A stretch of DNA of 64,000 nucleotides from Ashinkailepas kermadecensis (Eukaryota; Arthropoda; Thecostraca; Neolepadidae), in assembly GCA_034440615.1 (NCBI GenBank), contig JAOTOM010004351.1, forward strand, positions 192,501 to 256,500, in the 5' to 3' direction. Under the pieces are notes generated by a model, which saw nothing but the letters and a program-made list of their open reading frames with translations, was not told where the DNA came from and made no database searches. Shown here one piece after another: positions 55,286 to 64,000 of this stretch (positions are counted from its first letter, which is position 1; each line of letters opens with the position of its first letter). Made by a program: the position numbers and the translations under genes.

Positions 55286-58200
55286 TCACGTCACGTCACC
55301 AGCAGGCGGTCATCAGCAACAGGACACGTCACGTCACCAGCAGGCGGTCATCAGCAACAGGACACGTCACGTCACCAGCAGGCGGCCATCAGCAACAGGA
55401 CACGTCACGTCACCAGCAGGCGGTCATCAGCAACAGGACACGTCACGTCACCAGCTGGCGGCCATCAGCAACAGGACACGTCACGTCACCAGCAGGCGGT
55501 CATCAGCAACAGGACACGTCACGTCACCAACTGGTGGCCATCAGCAACAGGACACGTCACGTCACCGGCAGGCGGTCATCAGCAACAGGACACGTCACGT
55601 CACGTCACCAGCAGGCGGTCATCAGCAACAGGCCACGTCACGTCACCAGCAGGCAGTCATCAGCAACAGGACACGTCACGTCACCAACTGGCGGCCATCA
55701 GCAACAGGACACGTCACGTCACCAGCAGGCGGTCATCAGCAACAGGACACGTCACGTTACCAGCAGGCGGTCATCAGCAACAGGACACGACACGTCACCA
55801 GCAGGCGGTCATCAGCAACATGCCACGTCACGTCACCAGCAGGCGGTCATCAGCAACAGGACACGTCACGTCACGTCACCAACTGGCGGCCATCAGCAAC
55901 AGGACACGTCACGTCACCGGCAGGCGGTCATCAGCAACAGGACACGTCACGTCACCAACTGGCGGCCATCAGCAACAGGGAACGTCACGTCACCAGCAGG
56001 CGGTCATCAGCAACAGGGCACGTCACGTCACCAGCAGGCGGTCATCAGCAACAGGACACGTCACGTCACCAGCAGGCGGTCATCAGCAACAGGGAACGTC
56101 ACGTCACCGGCAGGCGGTCATCAGCAACAGGCCACGTCACGTCACGTCACCAACTGGCGGCCATCAGCAAAAGGACACGTCACGTCACCAGCAGGCGGTC
56201 ATCAGCAACAGGCCACGTCACGTCACGTCACCAACTGGCGGCCATCAGCAACAGGACACGTCACGTCACCAGCAGGCGGTCATCAGCAACAGGCCACGTC
56301 ACGTCACGTCACCAACTGGCGGCCATCAGCAAAGGACACGTCACGTCACCAGCAGGCGGTCATCAGCAACAGGCCACGTCACGTCACCAACTGGCGGCCA
56401 TCAGCAACAGGACACGTCACGTCACCAGCAGGCGGTCATCAGCAACAGGCCACGTCACGTCACGTCATCAACTGGCGGCCATCAGCAACAGGCCACGTCA
56501 CGTCACCGGCAGGCGGTCATCAGCAACAGGACACGTCACGTCACCAACTGGCGGCCATCAGCAACAGGACACGTCACGTCACCAGCAGGCGGTCATCAGC
56601 AACAGGACACGTCACGTCACCAGCAGGCGGTCATCAGCAACAGGACACGTCCGTCACCAACTGACGGCCATCAGCAACAGGACAAGTCACGTCACCAGCA
56701 GGCGGTCATCAGCAACAGGACACGTCACGTCACCAGCAGGCGGTCATCAGCAACAGGCCACGTCACGTCACCAGAAGGCGGTCAACAGCAACAGGACACG
56801 TCACGTCACGTCACCAGCAGGCGGTCATCAGCAACAGACCACGTCACGTCACGTCACCAACTGGCGGCCATCAGCAACAGGACACGTCACGTCACCAGCA
56901 GGCGGTCATCAGCAACAGGACACGTCACGTCACCGGCAGGCGGTCATCAGCAACATGCCACGTCACGTCACCAACTGGCGGCCATCAGCAACAGGACACG
57001 TCACGTCACCAGCAGGCGGTCATCAGCAACAGGACACGTCACGTCACCAGCAGGCGGTCATCAGCAACAGGCCACGTCACGTCACCAGAAGGCGGTCAAC
57101 AGCAACAGGACACGTACGTCACGTCACCAGCAGGCGGTCATCAGCAACAGACCACGTCACGTCACGTCACCAACTGGCGGCCATCAGCAACAGGACACGT
57201 CACGTCACCAGCAGGCGGTCATCAGCAACAGGACACGTCACGTCACCGGCAGGCGGTCATCAGCAACATGCCACGTCACGTCACCAACTGGCGGCCATCA
57301 GCAACAGGACACGTCACGTCACCAGGAGGCGGTCATCAGCAACAGGACACGTAACGTCACCAGCAGGCGGTCATCAGCAACAGGACACGTCACGTCACCA
57401 GCAGGCGGCCATCAGCAACAGGACACGTCACGTCACCAGCAGGCGGTCATCAGCAACAGGCCACGTCACGTCACCGGTAGGCGGTCATCGGCAACAGGAC
57501 ACGTCACGTCACCAGCAGGCGGTCATCAGCAACAGGACACGTCACGTCACCAGCAGGCGGTCATCGGCAACAGGACACGTCACGTCACCAGCAGGCGGTC
57601 ATCAGCAACAGGACACGTCACGTCACCAGCAGGCGGTCATCGGCAACAGGACACGTCACGTCACCAGCAGGCGGTCATCGGCAACAGGCCACGTCACGTC
57701 ACCGGTAGGCGGTCATCAGCAACAGGACACGTCACGTCACCAGCAGGCGGTCATCAGCAACAGGACACGTCACGTCACCAGCAGGCGGTCATCAGCAACA
57801 GGACACGTCACGTCACCAGCAGGCGGTCATCAGCAACAGGACACGTCACGTCACCAGCAGGCGGTCATCAGCAACAGGGAACGTCACGTCACCAGCAGGC
57901 GGTCATCAGCAACAGGACACGTCACGTCACCAGCAGGCGGTCATCAGCAACAGGACACGTCACGTCACCGGCAGGCGGTCATCGGCAACAGGACACGTCA
58001 CGTCACGTCACCAGCAGGCAGTCATCGGCAACAGGACACGTCACGTCACCAGCAGGCGGTCATCAGCAACAGGACACGTCACGTCACCAGCAGGCGGTCA
58101 TCAGCAACAGGACACGTCACGTCACCAGCAGGCGGTCATCGGCAACAGGACACGTCACGTCACCAGCAGGCGGTCATCAGCAAAAGGCCACGTCACGTCA

Positions 58201-59460
58201 CCAGCAGGCGGTCATCAGCAACAGGCCACGTCACGTCACCAACTGGCGGTCATCAGCAACAGGCCACGTCACGTCACCAGCAGGCGGCCATCAGCAACAG
58301 GCCACGTCACGTCACCAGCAGGCGGTCATCAGCAACAGGACACGTCACGTCACCAACTGGCGGCCATCAGCAACAGGCCACGTCACGTCACCAGCAGGCG
58401 GTCATCAGCAACATGCCACGTCACGTCACCAACTGGCGGCCATCAGCAACAGGACACGTCACGTCACCAGCAGGCGGTCATCAGCAACAGGCCACGTACG
58501 TCACGTCACCAGCAGGCAGTCATCGGCAACAGGACACGTCACGTCACGTCACCGGAAGGCGGTCATCGGCAACAGGACACGTCACGTCACCAGCAGGCGG
58601 TCATCGGCAACAGGACACGTCACGTCACCAGCAGGCGGTCATCAGCAAAAGGCCACGTCACGTCACCAGCAGGCGGTCATCAGCAACAGGACACGTCACG
58701 TCACCAACTGGCGGTCATCAGCAACAGGCCACGTCACGTCACCAGCAGGCGGCCATCAGCAACAGGCCACGTCACGTCACCAGCAGGCGGTCATCAGCAA
58801 CAGGACACGTCACGTCACCAACTGGCGGCCATCAGCAACAGGCCACGTCACGTCACCAGCAGGCGGTCATCAGCAACATGCCACGTCACGTCACCAACTG
58901 GCGGCCATCAGCAACAGGCACGTCACGTCACCAGAGGCGGTCATCGCACAGGCCACGTCGTCACGTCCCGCAGGCGTCATCGGCAACAGGCACGTCCGTC
59001 ACGTCACCAAGGCGGTCTCGGCAACAGGACACGTCACGTCACCAGCAGGCGGTCATCAGCAACAGGACACGTCACGTCACCGGCAGGCGGTCATCAGCAA
59101 CAGGACACGTCACGTCACGTCACCAGCAGGCAGTCATCGGCAACAGGACACGTCACGTCACGTCACCGGAGGCGGTCATCGGCAACAGGACACGTCACGT
59201 CGCCGGCAGGCGGTCGGTTGGTTATTGGTTTTACGACACGTCGACCGTTGAGTCACATAGCGTCGCCAATCTCTCACGCCGATTTGTCGCGGGCGAAGAG
59301 TAGCGACAGGTGAGACTCGAACCCACAATCTTTCGATTGTGAGACGAGCATCTTACCCCTAGACCACTCGTCCCCACCGGCAGGCGGTCATCGGCAACAG
59401 GACACGTCACGTCACTAGCAGGCGGTCATCAGCAACAGGGAACGTCACGTCACGTCACAA
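55286..59460. repeat. 38-bp minisatellite of about 100 units, intron 1
   Basis: The unit is caccagcaggcggtcatcag + caacaggacacgtcacgt, with cgtca insertions making 43-bp variants and recurring subtypes caactggcggcc, ggcaacagg and gaacgtcacgt. It extends from the edge of exon 2 to 59.46 kb. Units degenerate at 58920-59030 and a SINE interrupts the array at 59216-59375. Because the unit lacks stops in all three plus phases, frames of 623, 1143 and 1364 codons appear; these are not genes. Each unit carries tandem TGACGTG on the minus strand, a bZIP (ATF6/XBP1/CREB-type) half-site. Confidence 0.97.
59216..59375 (-). mobile_element. SINE family 1, copy A (type I head)
   Basis: 160 bp, reverse orientation. 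It has a tRNA-like head gggacgagtggtctaggggt, a B-box-like gtgggttcgagtctcac, a body with gcgggcgaagagtagcgaca read in reverse, and the tail ccaataaccaacc. It is inserted in the 38-bp array, with ccggcaggcggtc on both sides, compatible with a 13-bp target duplication. It is 90-95% identical to the copy at 62513. Confidence 0.88.
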
Positions 59461-59582
59461 AAGTACACAGCTAACCAGTTGACCGCACTGGCAATTCATT
59501 TCAACCCATTTAGGATAACGTTGAGTACTCCAGGCATTAGGACGTACGTCTGGTATACACCAACATACAGCGCATCGCAGTA
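59461..59582. other. unassigned, intron 1
   Basis: Short unique stretch between the 38-bp array and repeat R. Confidence 0.4.
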
Positions 59583-60066
59583 TTAAAATGATGCTTTCTC
59601 GTTAGGTGCGAGATGTTCAAACGAGTACAGTAGGATGTCGAAATCGCCATGGAAATAATGCCGTTTAAAATACTTCAGTCCATAAAACCCAGTTTTGAGA
59701 CAGCTGCGTATATGCAACTACCCGTTTTGCGTGTTTTGGGAGGTACCTAATTTGGTCAATACCGATATGAACGATAACGATGCAAATACCTATGCTATAA
59801 ATTGATATTGTATTGCACATCATACGCAATCACTTTAACCTGGAATTGCATTACGGGACGTTCGTTATCACGATCCCAGATCCGTTAAGGTGAGCATAAG
59901 CATGATGCTTATAAACGGGATACTGTTAGAAACAAGGCATGAATAATTCACAAGTACGCTCCAAAAAGTACGATATATGAAGCACGATATGTCGATACTT
60001 CATTGGGATTCAGTGTTCAGTAAGTGGCATATTCCACCAGATTTTATGAATAATGTATCACTGATC
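59583..60066 (+). repeat. dispersed repeat family R, copy 3
   Basis: gtattaaaatgatg, gttaggtgcgagatgttcaa, acgagtacagtaggatgtcg, ggatactgttagaaacaagg and the end block tcagtaagtggcatattcca, ccagattttatgaataatgt match copies at 23738 and 32043 in order. Confidence 0.8.
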
Positions 60067-60074
60067 GCAAGTCA

Positions 60075-60610
60075 ATGTGAACAGACTGTCGGTCGGCTGT
60101 CTGGACCGCTCGTGCCACAATGTCTGACGCCACAGACTGCCCGCCGGCTGTCTGGACCGCTGGTGCCACAATGTCCGACGCCACAGTCTGATCAGTCGGC
60201 CGTCTGGACCGCTCGTGCCACAATGTCTGACGCCACAGACTGCCCGCCGGCTGTCTGGACCGCTCGTGCCACAATGTCCCATGCCAGACTGTCAGTCGGC
60301 TGTCTGGACCGCTCGTGCCACAATGTCCCATGCCAGACTGTCAGTCGGCTGTCTGGACCGCTCGTGCCACAATGTCCCATGCCAGACTGTCAGTCGGCTT
60401 CTGACAGCTCGTGCCACTGTGCCAGACTGTCAGTCGGCTGTCCGGACCGATCGTGCCACAATGTCCGACGCCAGACTTCAGACTGTCGGCGCTCGTGCCA
60501 CACGTCCATGCCGACTGTCAGTCGGCTCTGACCCTCTCCCAATGCCCCATGCCAGACTGTCAGTCGGCTGTCTGGACCGCTCGTGCCACAATGTCCGCCG
60601 CCACAGCGAC
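60075..60610. repeat. 54-62-bp minisatellite
   Basis: About ten units contain gtcggctgtctggaccgctc, gtgccacaatgtccsa and either cgccacagactg or tgccagactgtca. The right end (60400-60540) is rearranged. Confidence 0.9.
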
Positions 60611-60893
60611 GCATTGCAGTCAGTCCAGTCAGTGTGATGCATCTTCACGTGATCTGTAGTTGAGTTACCGCGGCTTCAGGGCACTGCTGAAAAACGGTCG
60701 TATCGTGCCCGAGTGCTTGGAATGAAGCATCTCAAACATCTCAGTCCTTTTATCGTGAAGCGGGAATTGGACCAGTGAATCAGCAAGAATAAAAACCCAC
60801 AGACTTCCCAGCTGCTGATACGTTTATCTGCGATCTATTGCAAACAAAATGTCTGCGACAACACAATTCCGTACGGACATCTGACACAGCACT
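60611..60893. other. unassigned, intron 1
   Basis: No exon or repeat was recognised. Confidence 0.4.
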
Positions 60894-60907
60894 CTGCCTG
60901 TGACTTC

Positions 60908-61072
60908 CTTGGGTTCTTTTACGACGCATTCAACCGCTAGGTTACATTGCGTCGCCAACCTCTCGCGCCGATTGGTCGCGGGCGGACTCAGTAAATGCCG
61001 TCGGTTGTGAGATTCGAACCCACAATCTTGCGATCGAGGTCCGACGCTCTGCCAACTGAGCTACCGCGGCCC
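60908..61072 (-). mobile_element. SINE family 1, copy C (type II head)
   Basis: 165 bp, reverse orientation, with a perfect 14-bp target duplication ctgcctgtgacttc (60894-60907 and 61073-61086). The head gccgcggtagctcagttggc + agagcgtcgg is a typical tRNA A-box, and gtgggttcgaatctcac the B-box. The body (gcgaccaatcggcgcgagag, gttggcgacgcaatg) is shared with copies A and B, but the head is from a different tRNA type. The tail lacks caataacc and ends tcgtaaaagaaccc. Confidence 0.88.
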
Positions 61073-61086
61073 CTGCCTGTGACTTC

Positions 61087-61344
61087 TCCGCATCCCTCCT
61101 TCAAATTGGAGCAGCTTTTGGGAGAAAAAATAATTGGCCAAGCATCGAATAACGGACCAGAATTGAACGTAGCAGACAGCCATAATACTCGCGTGGTTCA
61201 AAATAGCTACGTCCTACATCAGGAACTCAGCATCGGAATAGCCAGCTGTAGCTTCAAGAACTCCAGTACGCATAGCTACGCATAAAAGGCCGACGCATAG
61301 CTACGCCTTTGTAGGCCAATCATAGCTACACATCGCAGGACGTG
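61087..61344. other. unassigned, intron 1
   Basis: Contains a small tandem catagctacgc phrase at 61268-61330. Confidence 0.4.
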
Positions 61345-61560
61345 CATTTTCCGCCAAATGCCGTCACAGGCCAAGTGTCGTCACAGGCCAAGTGTCGACA
61401 CAGGCCAAGTGCCGTCACTGGCCAGGTGCCGCCATAAGCCAAGTGTCGTCACTGGCCAGTGCCAAGTGTCGAGTGTCGACACAGGCCAAGTGCCGTCACT
61501 GGCCAGGTGCCGCCATAAGCCAAGTGCCGTCACTGGCCAAGTGCACTCACCAACCCGCTC
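61345..61560. repeat. 16-18-bp ggccaagtgycgtcac tandem repeat
   Basis: About 12 units of ggccaagtgtcgtcaca and ggccaggtgccgccataa types. Confidence 0.9.
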
Positions 61561-61974
61561 TTTGAGCACCGAATACGAATACTGGTGAGAAAACATTGCC
61601 ATCACAGCTCATTAGACAAAAAATATCTGAGGAGCGATCTACTTCTGCGAGTACACATTTGCCTTGGAATGTTGAAACGGAACAGCTTGACAGCACGACA
61701 GCCGGGCCTGACCGGGTCGGGTCAGGTCGGATCCCTGAACGTTAACTCATGTTAAATATTTTAGCATATGCTCGGAGTAGACTCGTTCCGGCTTAGCCGT
61801 CGCTCGTAAGAACACCGGACGTGCACGAAAAAAGCATTATTCCAAAGACTAGCCGACAAGAAACTCTCATTCAAGGGAGCCTCACAAGACATTTCCTGCA
61901 CCACTGATGGCGACGATGAACAGGACAACACTTGGCAAAAACCTCGCACGAAGTCTGCAAATGTACGGAAACCT
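61561..61974. other. unassigned, intron 1
   Basis: Contains a short ggtcgggtcaggtcgga phrase. Nothing else is supportable. Confidence 0.4.
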
Positions 61975-62265
61975 CACTGACCTTCAGTGACAGTGTGGCC
62001 CGACTGACCATGTGACCTCAGTGACCCAGTGACCTAACTGACCTCCAGTGGCCCAACTGACCATGTGACCTCAGTGACCTGACTGACCTCCAGTGATAGC
62101 GTGGCCTGCCTGACCTCATTGACCATGTGACCTCAGTGACCTCCGGTGATCCCAGTGGCCCGACTGACCACGTGACCTCAGTGACCCAGTGACCTGAGTA
62201 GCCGACAGTGATAGTGTGGTCCGACTGACCATGTGACTTGACTGACCTCCGGTCACCCCCGTGGC
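61975..62265. repeat. gtgacctcagtgacc tandem repeat, intron 1
   Basis: Irregular 14-35-bp units of ccgactgaccatgtgacctc and agtgaccyagtgacc. It ends about 10 bp from the donor of exon 1. Confidence 0.9.
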
Positions 62266-62274
62266 CCAACAGAC

Positions 62275-62445
62275 CTGCAGTGTGACGGCTGTGTCACGCT
62301 TGGTCAGCAGCTGGTGCTGTGACGGCAGCAGCGCACTGCACGCAGTGGCCACGTCGCCGACGGGAGGCATTTCCGTCAGCAGCGTCTCCACCGGCGGCGG
62401 CGGCGGCGGCGGCAGCGGGCCGAGCAGCGAATGGCGCACCGGCAT
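62275..62445 (-). CDS. RNF144-like: RNF144-like E3 ligase, predicted exon 1
   Basis: An ATG at 62445 in gcagaccATGCCG opens 57 codons: MPVRHSLLGP, a run of seven prolines, VETLLTEMPPVG and TKRDTAVTLQ. It ends at CAG|GTCTGT in phase 0, compatible with exon 2. Codon use is GC-rich at third positions, like exons 2-6, unlike the flanking repeats. The region lacks family homologues, the donor is not ideal, and the ATG could instead be internal to an exon starting after the AG just upstream. An alternative is that translation begins elsewhere and this exon belongs to another gene. Confidence 0.5.
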
Positions 62446-62512
62446 GGTCTGCCGAACATCGCCTGCCCGGTCACTCCACACGGTCGACACACTGCTACAG
62501 CGCTTTAGAACG

Positions 62513-62672
62513 GGGGACGAGTGGTCTAGGGGTAAGATGCTCGTCTCGCAATCGAAAGATTGTGGGTTCGAATCTCACCTGTCGCTACTCTTCGCCTGCG
62601 ACCAATCGGCGTGAGAGATTGGCGACGCTATATGACTCAACGGTCGACGTGTCGTAAAACCAATAACCAACC
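62513..62672 (+). mobile_element. SINE family 1, copy B (type I head)
   Basis: 160 bp with a perfect 14-bp target duplication agcgctttagaacg (62499-62512 and 62673-62686). The head gggacgagtggtctaggggt, hairpin caatcgaaagattg, B-box gtgggttcgaatctcac and body gcgaccaatcggcgtgagag are present, with tail ccaataaccaacc. It sits 68 bp upstream of the predicted RNF144-like ATG. Confidence 0.92.
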
Positions 62673-62686
62673 AGCGCTTTAGAACG

Positions 62687-63799
62687 TCACTTCTGCTGCA
62701 GCGCTTCAAACACAGACGTAGGAACGTGGGACCGAGGGGATCGTGGTCCCCACTTTCTAAAGGGGATGCAGCATGGTGCAGTGTCCCACCCCAAGCATTC
62801 GGAATATAAGCATTCGTTAGCATCGTGTCGAACGTGGCTTGGAAGCCTAATCCGCCAAAGAACATAAATACCTGATCGATAAACATCCATAGGAGCAGCA
62901 ATGTACTAGTTATATTAAGGACCATATAAAATAAAGCCAGAAAAGTTAACACGTCTTCTCTTCGTAAATTGTATATCCAACACAATTAATAGGATCTGTG
63001 GACCACTTTGCTGTTAATCTGTCTTTTTATCAGCCCTACATAGAGGCACATTTTTTATTAAGCGACCGTGCGTGATATTCCTGCCGATATTTCGGAAATG
63101 ACAAAAAGAAATTGCAGTTTCACCAATAAGAACATGTATTAGTATACTAGTAACTAGCACACTAGAAGAAAACTAAAAACCAAAAGAACATGTACTAAAT
63201 ATTTAGTCTGGGAAAACACTACGTCTTGCGGTGCTCAAAAGACCAGCGTCTTCAGAACACCTTCGCCCAGGGCGAAATTCTCGACAGGAACAACAAAATA
63301 AATATCCATCCAACTAAGTAAGCTTGCAAAGGCCACCAGAGTTTCAGCCATTACCAATGTCATACCCCACCCACCCACATACTTTCTGGACTTACCTCCC
63401 CCCCAAGACCTTTAAAAAAAAATCCTGTTATCATAGCTTCAAGTCCAAACTCCTCTCACAAATGGACCTGGTCCTTTAATTCTGCCTTTTAACGATGTTC
63501 CCAACAATATTCTCTTCGATGTATTCCTATTTTGTGTTCACAGAAAAGGTTACATGGCAGAAATTAGACAGTGTCAGTTCAGTTCGCACCAGCTGGAGGG
63601 TCAGCCAGCCAGCCGCAGGTCACGTGGTCATGATGTCATGACACACGACCAGCGTGTCCCCCCCAAGACCGGGCGACCGCATGGCTGGTGTCAATCCGAA
63701 GGAAGGTGTCGCGGTGAACGATTGTATACGGCATAAACCGAGCCGGAAGACTGAGACAAAAAAAAGATGGCAAAGGGTGAAATCCATGGGTACATGGAT
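62687..63799. other. unassigned; possible 5' flank of the RNF144-like gene
   Basis: A minus frame at 62575-62985 reads through hydrophobic DVLTFLALFYMVLNITSTLL, but it runs into the SINE and is not taken as a gene. 63590-63700 is mixed sequence with no motif. No promoter was identified. Confidence 0.3.
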
Positions 63800-64000
63800 G
63801 GGTCATGAATTATTTGTGAAAAAGGGTGGAATATACCACTTTCTGAACACTGAATAGACATCCTTCGCAGGGAAGCATTGACATGGTGTTCTTGATGGGC
63901 GTAATACATTTTTCATAGCTCGCTTTGAACAGTATATCATGCATAAGCATCATGCCTATGCTCACCATTGTGTAGTGTGATACACAAACATTTTATTGCA
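63800..64000 (-). repeat. dispersed repeat family R, copy 4, cut by window end
   Basis: On the minus strand gcataggcatgatgcttatg, atactgttcaaagcgagc, tcaatgcttccctgcgaagg, gtgttcagaaagtggtatat and tccacccttttcaca match copy 1 at 24040-24220 in order. The rest lies beyond the window. Confidence 0.75.

Noticed and set aside
55209..59303. Open frames of 1364, 1143 and 623 codons on the plus strand, rich in GHVTSPAGGHQQQ-like repeats
   Set aside because: They are readings of the 38-bp minisatellite in all three phases. The period is not a multiple of three, so each frame cycles through the same words. There is no unique N- or C-terminal domain, and the region is intron 1 of the minus-strand ligase gene.
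59300..62595. Functional tRNA genes at 59302-59375, 60996-61072 and 62513-62590
   Set aside because: A- and B-box regions are tRNA-like, but acceptor stems pair poorly, the anticodon arm is replaced by a short GNRA hairpin, and each is fused to the same body and flanked by target duplications, so they are SINE heads.
62575..62985. 136-codon minus frame with two hydrophobic stretches
   Set aside because: It runs through the whole SINE at 62513-62672 at its 3' end and has no family resemblance; the hydrophobic part may be chance.

Overview
This is eukaryotic, animal-type DNA. It has spliced exons, tRNA-derived SINEs with target-site duplications, DNA transposons, LTR and non-LTR retrotransposon remnants, a 5S rRNA-like sequence and very extensive mini- and microsatellites. 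There are no bacterial operons, Shine-Dalgarno sites or dense ORFs. An invertebrate, perhaps an arthropod, fits the repeat content, but the sequence does not settle the taxon. Most long open frames are stop-free readings of tandem repeats, not genes.

The one well supported gene lies on the minus strand between about 62.4 and 49.4 kb. I assembled it by hand from six exons: 62445-62275, 55228-54938, 54223-54061, 52736-52408, 50059-49970 and 49578-49384. Every junction has GT/AG borders and matching phase. The predicted 412-residue protein has RING1, IBR and RING2/Rcat modules, with the conserved catalytic-cysteine motif GCAQMMC, followed by a C-terminal membrane segment. This is the architecture of the RNF144 family of RBR E3 ubiquitin ligases. 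The locus is full of young repeats. A 38-bp minisatellite of about 100 units fills intron 1. A SINE sits 68 bp upstream of the predicted ATG. A 120-bp duplication copies two thirds of exon 5. A 28-bp duplication copies the exon 2 splice donor. The coding end and stop codon lie inside the last unit of another minisatellite.

Layout. 0-12.8 kb: at least ten tandem arrays (21, 31/45, 6, 61, 62, 79, 33 and 22 bp units and others) separated by GC-rich, CpG-island-like blocks, one with an inverted CCAAT pair around an E-box. 12.8-21 kb: hAT-like MITE, a 272-bp satellite interrupted by a piggyBac-like element at TTAA, three copies of a tRNA-SINE and a long inverted-repeat element. 21-27.7 kb: a short candidate gene start with a SWIM zinc-finger exon, a 226-bp near-perfect palindrome, an unidentified 217-codon ORF, a hAT-like element inside a decayed Ty3/Gypsy gag, and a 5S-like sequence. 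28-39 kb: LINE endonuclease remnant, several dispersed repeat families, small local duplications. 39-44 kb: a layered tandem domain with old diverged flanks and a homogeneous 21-bp core. 44-49 kb: mostly non-coding, with small arrays. 49-64 kb: the RNF144-like gene with its repeat load.

All family calls rest on motif recognition and manual translation. No database search was possible.
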